Assembly (NCBI RefSeq): GCF_004793765.1
Contig: NZ_SRYM01000012.1
Location: forward strand, 1-64,000
Reading direction: 5' to 3'
Source of the DNA: Parabacteroides distasonis
Lineage (GTDB): Bacteria; Bacteroidota; Bacteroidia; Bacteroidales; Tannerellaceae
DNA length: 64,000 bases
Below, one piece after another: positions 6,695-14,266 of this stretch (positions are counted from its first letter, which is position 1; each line of letters starts with the position of its first letter). A program made the position numbers and the translations under genes. The notes under the pieces are model-generated. The model saw only the letters and a list, made by a program, of their open reading frames with translations, was not told the origin of the DNA and ran no database searches.

Positions 6695-7969
6695 TTATTT
6701 AATCATATCAAACCCAGTGTAAGGGATCAACGCTTTCGGGATGCGGATGCCTTCGGGGGTTTGGTTGTTTTCCAATAAGGCGGCTACGATGCGAGGCAAG
6801 GCTAAGGCACTACCATTCAAGGTATGGCAAAGTTGCGTTTTCTTATTCTCGTCACGATAGCGGCATTTCAAGCGGTTGGCTTGATACGTATCGAAGTTGG
6901 ACACGGAGCTAACTTCCAACCAACGTTGTTGTGCCTCGGAATACACCTCGAAGTCAAAGCAAAGGGCAGCCGTGAAACTCATATCGCCACCACAAAGACG
7001 AAGGATGCGATACGGCAACTCCAACTTCTGAAGTAATCCCTCCACATGATTCAACATCTCTTGGTGAGATTGCTTAGAGTGCTCCGGTTTATCGATCCGA
7101 ACCAACTCCACCTTAGAAAATTCGTGCAAACGATTCAAACCGCGTACATCCTTGCCATAAGAACCTGCCTCACGACGGAAGCATTGTGTATAAGCGCAAT
7201 TCTTGATCGGTAACTGCTTCTCATCCAGAATGACATCCCGGTAAATATTTGTCACGGGCACCTCCGCCGTCGGGATCAAATATAAATCGTCTACCTCGCA
7301 ATGATACATCTGTCCCTCCTTATCCGGAAGCTGTCCCGTACCATAACCGGAAGCCGAGTTCACCACCGTAGGCGGCATGATCTCCAAGTAACCAGCGTCA
7401 CGGGCCTCATCCAAGAAGAAGTTGATCAACGCACGTTGCAAACGAGCGCCCTGTCCTTTATAGACCGGGAAACCTGCTCCCGTGATCTTAACACCCAGAT
7501 CGAAATCAATCAAATCATATTTCTTCGCCAATTCCCAGTGCGGAAGAGCGTTCTTCGGAAGTTCCGTTTCCATACCTCCCATTTTCTCTACCACATTGTC
7601 CTCGGCGGAGGTACCCTCGGGCACCTCATCATAAGGTACGTTCGGGATCGTATAAAGTAAGTTCTGCAACTCCTCGGCAGCCTGATCCATCTCAGCCTGC
7701 AAAGCCTTGCTCACCTCCTTGATCTCGGAAACATGTTTCTTAGCGGCCTCCGCTTCTTCCTTCTTGCCCTCTTTCATTAATTGTCCGATCGACTTCGAAG
7801 TTGCGTTTACCTCCGCTAGGTTCTTATCTAATTGATTTTGTGCGATACGTCTTTTATCATTCAATTCCAACACTTTATCGATGCTTTCTTTCGCACCCTT
7901 AAAATGTTTCTTTTCCAGTCCACGGATTACGGCATCCGTGTTTTCAGTGATTAATTTGATTGTCAACAT
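6695..7969 (-). CDS. serS: Serine--tRNA ligase
   Basis: A 424-residue class II aminoacyl-tRNA synthetase charging tRNA-Ser. The N-terminal antiparallel coiled-coil arm (about residues 25-105, rich in Lys, Glu, Ala) grips the long variable arm of tRNA-Ser. The catalytic core shows motif 2 (CFRREAGSYGKDVRGLNRLHEF) in the pieces CFRREAGS and GLNRLHEF, and motif 3 near the end (ALPRIVAALLEN). The length is standard. Convergent with the sulfur protein and sharing its terminator. Confidence 0.97.
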   Translation of the reverse strand: MLTIKLITENTDAVIRGLEKKHFKGAKESIDKVLELNDKRRIAQNQLDKNLAEVNATSKSIGQLMKEGKKEEAEAAKKHVSEIKEVSKALQAEMDQAAEELQNLLYTIPNVPYDEVPEGTSAEDNVVEKMGGMETELPKNALPHWELAKKYDLIDFDLGVKITGAGFPVYKGQGARLQRALINFFLDEARDAGYLEIMPPTVVNSASGYGTGQLPDKEGQMYHCEVDDLYLIPTAEVPVTNIYRDVILDEKQLPIKNCAYTQCFRREAGSYGKDVRGLNRLHEFSKVELVRIDKPEHSKQSHQEMLNHVEGLLQKLELPYRILRLCGGDMSFTAALCFDFEVYSEAQQRWLEVSSVSNFDTYQANRLKCRYRDENKKTQLCHTLNGSALALPRIVAALLENNQTPEGIRIPKALIPYTGFDMIK

Positions 7970-8017
7970 ATTCTATTTATGTTTATATAGTTTTTCTAAA
8001 ACGCGAATTTAGTAATT

Positions 8018-8557
8018 TTATTTTACCCTACCACCCGTTAGCCAAGTTCTTGTATAATAAGGTTCGCTAAGGTTACTTACCATCACGCCACTGGAAGTGC
8101 TAGTATGGATGAAGCGCCCATTTTTCAAGTAAATCCCCACATGATTCGGAACGCCACGTTTCCCGCCACGACCCGTCTTGAAAAATACCAGATCTCCTTC
8201 CTGCAATTTGGCACGACTCACTTTCTTGCAATCATACTTCAGCATATCCGCCGAGGAACGAGCCAGCTGTTTTCCGTACACCTCCCGATAAACGATCGAT
8301 ACGAAACCGGAGCAATCCACGCCCCGCTTCGTGCTCCCTCCCAATTTATGACGTACACCCAACCAACGGGCCCCCTCGTTGTACAAGAATATATTATCTT
8401 CCGGTGTGATACGTACCCCATATAAGCGAGCCAACTCCTTCGGTCCCTTGAAATCGGCGGGCAGAGCTACTTTTTGTTGTTTCTTACTACCGCACGAGGT
8501 CAGGCATATAAGCAGGATAAAGATCCGGATAAACCCTAAAGGAATGCTATTCTTCAT
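8018..8557 (-). CDS. NlpC/P60 family peptidoglycan hydrolase, lipoprotein
   Basis: A 179-residue lipoprotein. The signal peptide has a hydrophobic core IRIFILLICL and a lipobox LTSC with the lipidated Cys at about residue 22. The NlpC/P60 cysteine peptidase domain follows: nucleophile Cys in GVDCSGFV, then the His in NHVGIYL and a polar third residue in RFIHTST. Such enzymes cleave D-Glu-(gamma)-diaminopimelate bonds in peptidoglycan stems. It is a stand-alone catalytic domain without SH3 modules. The -7 box CGAATATA (8581-8588, minus-strand TATATTCG) lies directly upstream. Confidence 0.92.
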   Translation of the reverse strand: MKNSIPLGFIRIFILLICLTSCGSKKQQKVALPADFKGPKELARLYGVRITPEDNIFLYNEGARWLGVRHKLGGSTKRGVDCSGFVSIVYREVYGKQLARSSADMLKYDCKKVSRAKLQEGDLVFFKTGRGGKRGVPNHVGIYLKNGRFIHTSTSSGVMVSNLSEPYYTRTWLTGGRVK

Positions 8558-8605
8558 ATCGTTTTCTCTTAATTAAGGCACGAATATACACATAAAGTTT
8601 AGAAT

Positions 8606-8640
8606 GCCCATTGTAGGAACCTTATAATGGGCATCCAAGT
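8606..8640. repeat. 23-nt repeat unit with partial inverted copy
   Basis: A 23-nt unit beginning GAATGCCCATTGTA and ending CCTTA is followed by TAATGGGCATCC, which is complementary to its first part. The unit shares GAATGCCCATTGTA and CCTTA with the array at 51115-51218, so both belong to one dispersed family. It can fold into a hairpin in RNA between the GH97-side remnant and the NlpC gene. Confidence 0.7.
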
Positions 8641-8739
8641 TCAAGAAGGTTGAGCAGCTTTCAGATAAGCGTTGAACGCCTCTTTGTAGGCATCCGTCAC
8701 GTGGATGAAAGCAGACGAAGAAAGGATTAACGTCTCCAG
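8641..8739 (-). pseudogene. C-terminal remnant of an unidentified protein
   Basis: In the -1 register relative to the end of GH97, the minus strand encodes a fragment ending SAFIHVTDAYKEAFNAYL and then KAAQPS, closed by TGA at 8641-8643. The composition is clearly protein-like (amphipathic helix) but no start codon or upstream domain exists: the frame runs into the GH97 gene. It looks like the tail of a gene whose body was deleted. I do not recognise the family. Confidence 0.45.
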
Positions 8740-10721
8740 ATACGAGCCACCCATCCGCCACCGGGAGCCATATGGATCCTCAACTTGCGATCCGCCGGCA
8801 CGGGGATTATCTCTTTCTTATAATCGCAGGCGGCACGATCGGCATTTATGCCATCCTTGAATAATTCCAAAATATAATCACCTTCGCCCAAGAAAGACAG
8901 GTCTAAATCCAGCTCCCTCGGCGTCCAGTTGGTCAACGCCCCGATATACCAATCATTACCATGACGGCGGGCGATCGCTACATACTCGGAGACCTTTCCA
9001 TCCAATGAGACCGTCTCATCCCAGATGGTCGGAATGTTAGAGATAAACTCCGTACATTCCTTTTCCCTCCTGTAATTAGACGGGGCATCGCACAACATAT
9101 TGAAAGGAGACTCGAAGATCACGTAAGTGGCCAACTGGCGGCAACGGGTTCCTTGGCTCATCGGCTCCGAGTTTACCGGCCGATGATTTCCTTTGGCGGC
9201 GTTTCGCATAGCACCTTGCGTATAATCCATCGGGCCGGCGATCATACGGATAAACGGGATCGTGACATCATACGTCACCATATCAAACTCCTTCTCGGAA
9301 GACCACTTCATTTGCTCCAAGCCATTCACGCCCTCATAGTTCAACACGTTCGGATAGGTCCGTTGAAGACCTGTCGGCTTGAATACGCCATGGAAATCCA
9401 CTAGCATCTTATATTTAGCGCATACCTCGGAGGCCTCATAAACAAAGTTTACCATTTCCTGATCGTCACGATCCAAGAAATCCACCTTGAAGCCTTTCAC
9501 GCCCATATCCGAATAATGCTTCACGACATTCTCCATATCACGGGCGAAAGCCCAATAACCCGCCCAAAGGATAATACCGACATTCTTGGACTTACCGTAA
9601 TCCACCAATTCTTGAAGATCGATCTCCGGTATCACTTGCATCATGTCCGCTTCCAGGTTCACGGCCCAGCCCTCATCCAAGATTACGTACTCGATACCAT
9701 GCCCGGCAGCGAAGTCTATATAATATTTATAAGTAGGATTATTGATTCCGGCACGGAAATCCACACCGTATAAATTCCAGTCGTTCCACCAATCCCAAGC
9801 CACCTTACCCGGCTTGATCCAAGAGATATCGTTTACCCGGGAGGGAGAAGCCAGACGGTAGACCATATCGCAATCGGCCAACTCCTTATCATTCCGGGAG
9901 ATTATAAACGCACGCCAAGGGAAAGAGCGGGTTCCGGATGTTTTAGCGATATAGTTCTCACGCTCTTTCACCAACATCTGTAACTGATTATGGCCGCCTT
10001 GCTCCTTCACTTTCGGATAAGGCGCATGAACCGCTTTCAAGGAAGGTTTTCCCGTCTCGTTATTCAAGAACATCCCAGGGAAATCCTCCAGATCGGCTTC
10101 CGTGATACAGATCTTGCGACCATCTCCCAGATCCACCAAAAGAGGCAGGATCTTCAGGCGTTTATCATTCAGGCTTGTGATCGTCTCGTTTACGTAGGGC
10201 TGCTCGAAGGAGTTGAAGAATTGCTCCTCGAACGTCGGCTTCGTACTATTCACGTAAGCGGTGAATGTCTTATAATCCGAGGGGAAGTTATAGATGGCCT
10301 CCTCGTCAGCAATAACGATCGGTTCCTTTCTTTTCGTCGTGAAACGGTAAGCGACTCCATCGTTATACACCCTAAAAACCAGCCCGTAGTTTCCCCGGAA
10401 CGAGATTTGCATCTCATTATAAATATCCTTTACCACGTCTTTCTTATAGAACGGAGAGGGTATTTCCTTGTCTACCGAGGTCTTCGTCACTTTCGAGACT
10501 TTCGGGTTAGCGCCAAGCACCTCACCTCCTTGTAAAGTCATAGATACGGCAGAATTCATCACTTCCGAATGATCCTGCGCAATAGTGAAAGTGACTTTAT
10601 CGGCTACCGTAACCTCCACCTTTATATCCCGGTTCGGAGACTGGACTTGATAATTCTTCTGGGCGATCGACGGGATAGCACCCATTAAAAAGAGAAAAAC
10701 AAATAAAATGTTTTTACGCAT
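8727..10721 (-). CDS. Glycoside hydrolase family 97 (alpha-galactosidase-type)
   Basis: A 664-residue secreted GH97 enzyme with a signal peptide ending around AIPSIAQK. It has an N-terminal beta-sandwich (to about residue 290), a TIM barrel and a C-terminal beta domain. Asp414 in KVDFLDRDDQ matches the nucleophile described for the retaining Bacteroides alpha-galactosidase, whereas inverting SusB-type enzymes use Glu bases, so a retaining alpha-galactosidase is preferred. Further conserved pieces are ILDEGWAV, WAGYWAF and NYEGVNG. Periplasmic location is likely. It is divergent from the SGNH esterase with interlocked promoters. The C-terminus WVARIWRR may be slightly altered, since foreign coding sequence begins directly after the stop. 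Confidence 0.92.
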   Translation of the reverse strand: MRKNILFVFLFLMGAIPSIAQKNYQVQSPNRDIKVEVTVADKVTFTIAQDHSEVMNSAVSMTLQGGEVLGANPKVSKVTKTSVDKEIPSPFYKKDVVKDIYNEMQISFRGNYGLVFRVYNDGVAYRFTTKRKEPIVIADEEAIYNFPSDYKTFTAYVNSTKPTFEEQFFNSFEQPYVNETITSLNDKRLKILPLLVDLGDGRKICITEADLEDFPGMFLNNETGKPSLKAVHAPYPKVKEQGGHNQLQMLVKERENYIAKTSGTRSFPWRAFIISRNDKELADCDMVYRLASPSRVNDISWIKPGKVAWDWWNDWNLYGVDFRAGINNPTYKYYIDFAAGHGIEYVILDEGWAVNLEADMMQVIPEIDLQELVDYGKSKNVGIILWAGYWAFARDMENVVKHYSDMGVKGFKVDFLDRDDQEMVNFVYEASEVCAKYKMLVDFHGVFKPTGLQRTYPNVLNYEGVNGLEQMKWSSEKEFDMVTYDVTIPFIRMIAGPMDYTQGAMRNAAKGNHRPVNSEPMSQGTRCRQLATYVIFESPFNMLCDAPSNYRREKECTEFISNIPTIWDETVSLDGKVSEYVAIARRHGNDWYIGALTNWTPRELDLDLSFLGEGDYILELFKDGINADRAACDYKKEIIPVPADRKLRIHMAPGGGWVARIWRR

Positions 10722-10751
10722 GGTTTATTGATTTAAGCTTGTTTATAAATA

Positions 10752-10759
10752 CAAATATA
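10752..10759 (-). promoter_or_regulatory. Promoter (-7 box) for GH97
   Basis: CAAATATA reads TATATTTG on the minus strand, a perfect match to TAnnTTTG, 30 nt before the GH97 start. It lies only 3 nt from the plus-strand -7 box at 10763-10770. Confidence 0.6.
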
Positions 10760-10762
10760 TAG

Positions 10763-10770
10763 TATCTTTG
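10763..10770 (+). promoter_or_regulatory. Promoter (-7 box) for the SGNH esterase
   Basis: TATCTTTG matches TAnnTTTG; CTTG at 10738-10741 is 21 nt upstream as a -33 element. It overlaps the core of the divergent GH97 promoter, so the two genes cannot easily initiate at the same time from one DNA molecule. Confidence 0.6.
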
Positions 10771-10797
10771 CCATATTCATAACAAAATAATACCGGA

Positions 10798-12537
10798 ATG
10801 ATGAGACTTCACAAAATCTTCTTAACACTCGTATGCCTTACGGCTCTATCCGCCCACGCACAATGGAAATGGCTCAACCCGCTCGAATGCGGATTCCCTG
10901 TCATACAAAACCAAGGATGGACCGAAGAGATCGGAAACAGCTACGTTCGGCTTCCCCAAAGAGCCGAAGGCAAGGTACGTAAACCCGTATGGGATTTATC
11001 GCGCAATTCCGCCGGTTTGGCGCTTCATTTTTTCAGCAGCGCCCCTGAACTGAAAGTACGCTATCAAGTAAGCGGGCCGCTGAATATGCCACATATGCCC
11101 ACGACAGGCGTATCCGGTGTAGATCTATATAGCATCGATAGCGATGGCCAATGGAGATTTTATTTCGGCGGCTATCCTTCCGGCGATACGCTTCAATATC
11201 ATTATACGAACATAGGCAAAGATATATATCATGACAGGGGCTATGAGTTCCGCCTCTACCTGCCTCCTTATAATACGATAAAGTGGTTGGAAATCGGCGT
11301 GCCCGAAAACGATGAGCTTACGTTTATCCCCGTATCGCCCGAGAAACCGATTCTTTTATACGGAACCTCGATCGCCCAAGGCGCATGCGCCTCCCGTCCG
11401 GGCATGACTTGGGGCACGATCTTGCAGCGTTCTCTGGGATATCCGCTTATCAACCTAGGCTTCTCCGGTAACGGACGTTTAGAGAAAGAGGTGCTGGATT
11501 TTATCTGTGAGATAGACGCACGCCTTTATATCCTTGACTGCCTGCCCAACCTCACGCCAAAAAGCAAAGATGAGATCACACAACTCGTATCGGACGCAGT
11601 CAAGCAAATACGTACCACCCACTCCTCGCCGATCTTATTGGTGGAACATGCCGGATACAGCAACGCACTCGCCGACGATACGAAATTACAAGATTATACA
11701 CGCATGAACGAAGGAGCTAAAAAGGCTTTCGAGGAATTGCAGGCACAAGGGGTAAAGGATATCTACTACCTTACACGAGAAGAGCTGGGACTGCACCCGA
11801 ACGCTTGGGTAGATTACGTCCATCCTTCCGACTGGGGCATGGAAACACAGGCGGACGCCGTAGAGCGGAAAGTACGGGAAATATTACGCATCCCCCAAGG
11901 AGACCTCTCTACCACAAAGCCTGTCACCCAACGCCGGGAACCCAATAATTACGAATGGCAAAAACGTCACCGGGATATTCTCTCGCTGAATCAAAGCAAC
12001 CCGCCTCGACGGGTGATCCTAGGTAATTCCATCACGCATTTCTGGGGAGGAGAGCCCAAAGGGCCGTCCGTGCGAGGTCTGGAAACATGGGAGAAAATCA
12101 TGCGTCCGGCCGGATTCCACAATCTCGGATATGGATGGGATAGGATCGAAAATGTACTTTGGAGAGTTTATCATGGAGAATTGGATGGATACAAGGCAGA
12201 GGAAGTGACATTGATGATCGGAACGAACAACCTAGGCATCAGCAGCGATGACGAGATCGTGGCGGGTCTTCGCTTCCTGCTTTCCGCTATCAAGCAACGG
12301 CAACCGACGGCCCGGATCAAGGTGATCGGGATCTTACCTCGTCGAGACCATGAGAATTGGGTCGTAAACATCAACCGCCGCATCCGGCAAATGGCCGAGA
12401 CCGGATGGTACACGTTCAAAGACCCGGGTACAAAATTGCTTCAAGCAGATGGCAAGATAAACGAGTCTTTATTCTCGGACGGATTACACCCGAACGAGGA
12501 AGGTTACAAACGGATCGCGGACGAGATCGCCCATTAA
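10798..12537 (+). CDS. Tandem SGNH/GDSL esterase
   Basis: A 579-residue secreted protein with a signal peptide ending near SAHAQWK. After an N-terminal beta-sandwich (about 25-180) comes a first SGNH hydrolase domain: Ser191 in YGTSIAQG, SGNG block, and DYVHPSDWG. A second SGNH domain begins near residue 400: Ser in LGNSITHF, MIGTNNLG, and SDGLHPNEEGY. Each domain keeps a Ser and an Asp-x-x-His-type pair, so both could be active deacetylases or esterases, presumably on acylated glycans. The partner GH97 gene, transcribed divergently, supports a joint role in removing side groups and galactose from a plant or host glycan (inference). Confidence 0.9.
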   Translation: MMRLHKIFLTLVCLTALSAHAQWKWLNPLECGFPVIQNQGWTEEIGNSYVRLPQRAEGKVRKPVWDLSRNSAGLALHFFSSAPELKVRYQVSGPLNMPHMPTTGVSGVDLYSIDSDGQWRFYFGGYPSGDTLQYHYTNIGKDIYHDRGYEFRLYLPPYNTIKWLEIGVPENDELTFIPVSPEKPILLYGTSIAQGACASRPGMTWGTILQRSLGYPLINLGFSGNGRLEKEVLDFICEIDARLYILDCLPNLTPKSKDEITQLVSDAVKQIRTTHSSPILLVEHAGYSNALADDTKLQDYTRMNEGAKKAFEELQAQGVKDIYYLTREELGLHPNAWVDYVHPSDWGMETQADAVERKVREILRIPQGDLSTTKPVTQRREPNNYEWQKRHRDILSLNQSNPPRRVILGNSITHFWGGEPKGPSVRGLETWEKIMRPAGFHNLGYGWDRIENVLWRVYHGELDGYKAEEVTLMIGTNNLGISSDDEIVAGLRFLLSAIKQRQPTARIKVIGILPRRDHENWVVNINRRIRQMAETGWYTFKDPGTKLLQADGKINESLFSDGLHPNEEGYKRIADEIAH

Positions 12538-12549
12538 GCGATAGTCCCT

Positions 12550-13038
12550 TTACTCACGAATCAATCCGAACAACATACGCAACGCCGCCTCCGCCGACAA
12601 GCGAATGTTCTCCCGACGAGGATTCTCCCCGAAATGATAGCACTCGGAGAGAATCCTCTCCTTATAAGCGGCGGCAATCCATACCGTTCCCACCGGTTTC
12701 GAGGGACTTCCGCCTCCCGGTCCCGCGATTCCGGAGGTAGCGACGGCACAATCACACCCCAATACCCGCATAGCCCCACGAGCCATCTGCTCCACGACCG
12801 GCTGGCTTACGGCTCCAAAAGCATTCAAGTCCGCCTCGGAGACACCGAGCACATTATGCTTCACCTCATTGCAATAGGATACCACGCCTCCGGCAAAATA
12901 CTCCGAGCTGCCCGCCATGGAGGTCATCATGCTGGCGATCTTTCCGCCTGTACAACTCTCTGCCGTACCCATCATCAGGTGTCCTGACTTGAGTACGTTC
13001 GCTACTTCTAACTCTATTGGTAAATCATCTACTTCCAT
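12550..13038 (-). CDS. CinA-type nicotinamide-nucleotide amidohydrolase (PncC-like)
   Basis: A stand-alone CinA C-terminal domain of about 162 residues. This family hydrolyses the amide of nicotinamide mononucleotide to give nicotinate mononucleotide (NAD salvage). Motifs are GTAESCTGGKIA, VSYCNEVKH, ATSGIAGPGGGSPSKPVGTVW (seen as SGIAGPGGG and KPVGTVW). The frame could start at 13077, but that stretch lies inside the repeat cluster at 13069-13152, and the ATG at 13036-13038 (MEVDDLPIE) gives the normal family length, so it is chosen here. It follows tsaD in the same direction. Confidence 0.9.
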   Translation of the reverse strand: MEVDDLPIELEVANVLKSGHLMMGTAESCTGGKIASMMTSMAGSSEYFAGGVVSYCNEVKHNVLGVSEADLNAFGAVSQPVVEQMARGAMRVLGCDCAVATSGIAGPGGGSPSKPVGTVWIAAAYKERILSECYHFGENPRRENIRLSAEAALRMLFGLIRE

Positions 13039-13068
13039 TGCTATAATGATACTAAGGGTTTCATTATG

Positions 13069-13152
13069 GGAAAACAATAGTTTCTTCCTAACGAAACTAT
13101 TGTTTTCCTACCACAAAACTTTTGTTTTCTCTATAGTAAAACTATTTTCCTA
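13069..13152. repeat. ~23-nt repeat cluster with inverted copy (tsaD-cinA gap)
   Basis: Three direct units starting AAACTATTGTTTTCC or a variant begin at 13094, 13116 and 13139, giving steps of 22 and 23 nt. An inverted copy, GGAAAACAATAGTTTC (13069-13084), is perfectly complementary to 13093-13108 across an 8-nt loop. Read with tsaD, the direct units follow the stop codon and the inverted copy closes the cluster. Its sequence is unrelated to the other clusters but the architecture is the same. Confidence 0.75.
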
Positions 13153-14169
13153 TAAGACAACCCTAGAAAAAGGAGCAGCATCCATCGGACAGAACTCCTT
13201 ATCCATATACTTATAATATCCCGTGATAGCTACCATAGCGGCGTTATCCGTGGTGAACGAGAACTTCGGGATATGCACTTTCCAGCCATAACGTTTTGCG
13301 TGATCCAAGAATGCCTCACGCAAACCGGAATTGGCCGATACACCTCCGGCGACGGCTACTTCCTTTATATGCAAATCCTTCGCCGCCTTACGCAATTTAC
13401 TCATCAAGATATCGATTACCGTAGCTTGCAAGGAAGCGCATAGGTCTCGCTTGTTCTTCTCAATAAAATCCGGATCATCTTTCAAATGATCACGCAAGGT
13501 ATATAAGAAGGAGGTCTTCAGGCCACTGAAGCTATAATCATATCCGGGGATATGCGGCTTGCTGAACGTAAAGGCATCCGGATTTCCCTCGTTCGCCAAA
13601 CGGTTCACGACGGGGCCACCGGGATAACCCAACCCCATTACCTTGGCGCATTTGTCGAAAGCTTCTCCCGCAGCGTCGTCGATCGTTTGGCCGATCACCT
13701 CCATATCATTATAAGCGTTCACCTTTATGATTTGCGAGTTACCGCCCGAAACCAACAAGCAAAGGAAAGGAAACGAGGGAGCGTGATCATCATCCGGAGT
13801 CTCCTTGATAAAATGAGCTAACACGTGAGCCTGTAAGTGATTGACCTCGATCATCGGGATATCCAAGGAAGCGGCCAAGCCCTTGGTGAACGAGGTCCCG
13901 ACTAATAAGGAACCCATCAAACCCGGCCCACGGGTAAACGCCACGGCACTCAACTCGGACTTATCGATGCCAGCACGTTTGATGGCCTCGGCTACCACCG
14001 GAATGATATTCTGTTGATGGGCACGGGAAGCCAACTCGGGGACAACCCCGCCATAGGCCTCATGAACGGCTTGACTGGCTATTACGTTGGACAGCATCAC
14101 GCCGTCACGGATCACCGAAGAGGAAGTGTCATCGCAAGAAGACTCGATTCCTAATATCGTTATACTCAT
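13150..14169 (-). CDS. tsaD: tRNA N6-threonylcarbamoyladenosine transferase TsaD
   Basis: A 339-residue ASKHA-fold protein that, with TsaB and TsaE, transfers the threonylcarbamoyl group onto A37 of ANN-decoding tRNAs. Metal-binding His residues are in the ASRAHQQN-type segment and HLQAHVLAHF. The N-terminal GIESSCDDTS and later SGGNSQI and AGGVSANS loops bind nucleotide. Its substrate is made by TsaC, whose gene is at 46.7-47.2 kb. The stop codon overlaps the last unit of a repeat cluster. Confidence 0.97.
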   Translation of the reverse strand: MSITILGIESSCDDTSSSVIRDGVMLSNVIASQAVHEAYGGVVPELASRAHQQNIIPVVAEAIKRAGIDKSELSAVAFTRGPGLMGSLLVGTSFTKGLAASLDIPMIEVNHLQAHVLAHFIKETPDDDHAPSFPFLCLLVSGGNSQIIKVNAYNDMEVIGQTIDDAAGEAFDKCAKVMGLGYPGGPVVNRLANEGNPDAFTFSKPHIPGYDYSFSGLKTSFLYTLRDHLKDDPDFIEKNKRDLCASLQATVIDILMSKLRKAAKDLHIKEVAVAGGVSANSGLREAFLDHAKRYGWKVHIPKFSFTTDNAAMVAITGYYKYMDKEFCPMDAAPFSRVVL

Positions 14170-14219
14170 ATCTTCATTCTTTTTTCCGCGAATTAACGAA
14201 ATCTATCGCGATATTGTTG

Positions 14220-14227
14220 TAGATTTG
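14220..14227 (+). promoter_or_regulatory. Promoter (-7 box) for the TamB-like gene
   Basis: TAGATTTG matches TAnnTTTG, and lies between the divergent tsaD and TamB-like genes. It predicts a transcript starting near 14233, so the true start codon must lie after that point. Confidence 0.55.
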
Positions 14228-14266
14228 CGCTAAATAAATAGAAAAGATATCAGAGGACTTAAATAC

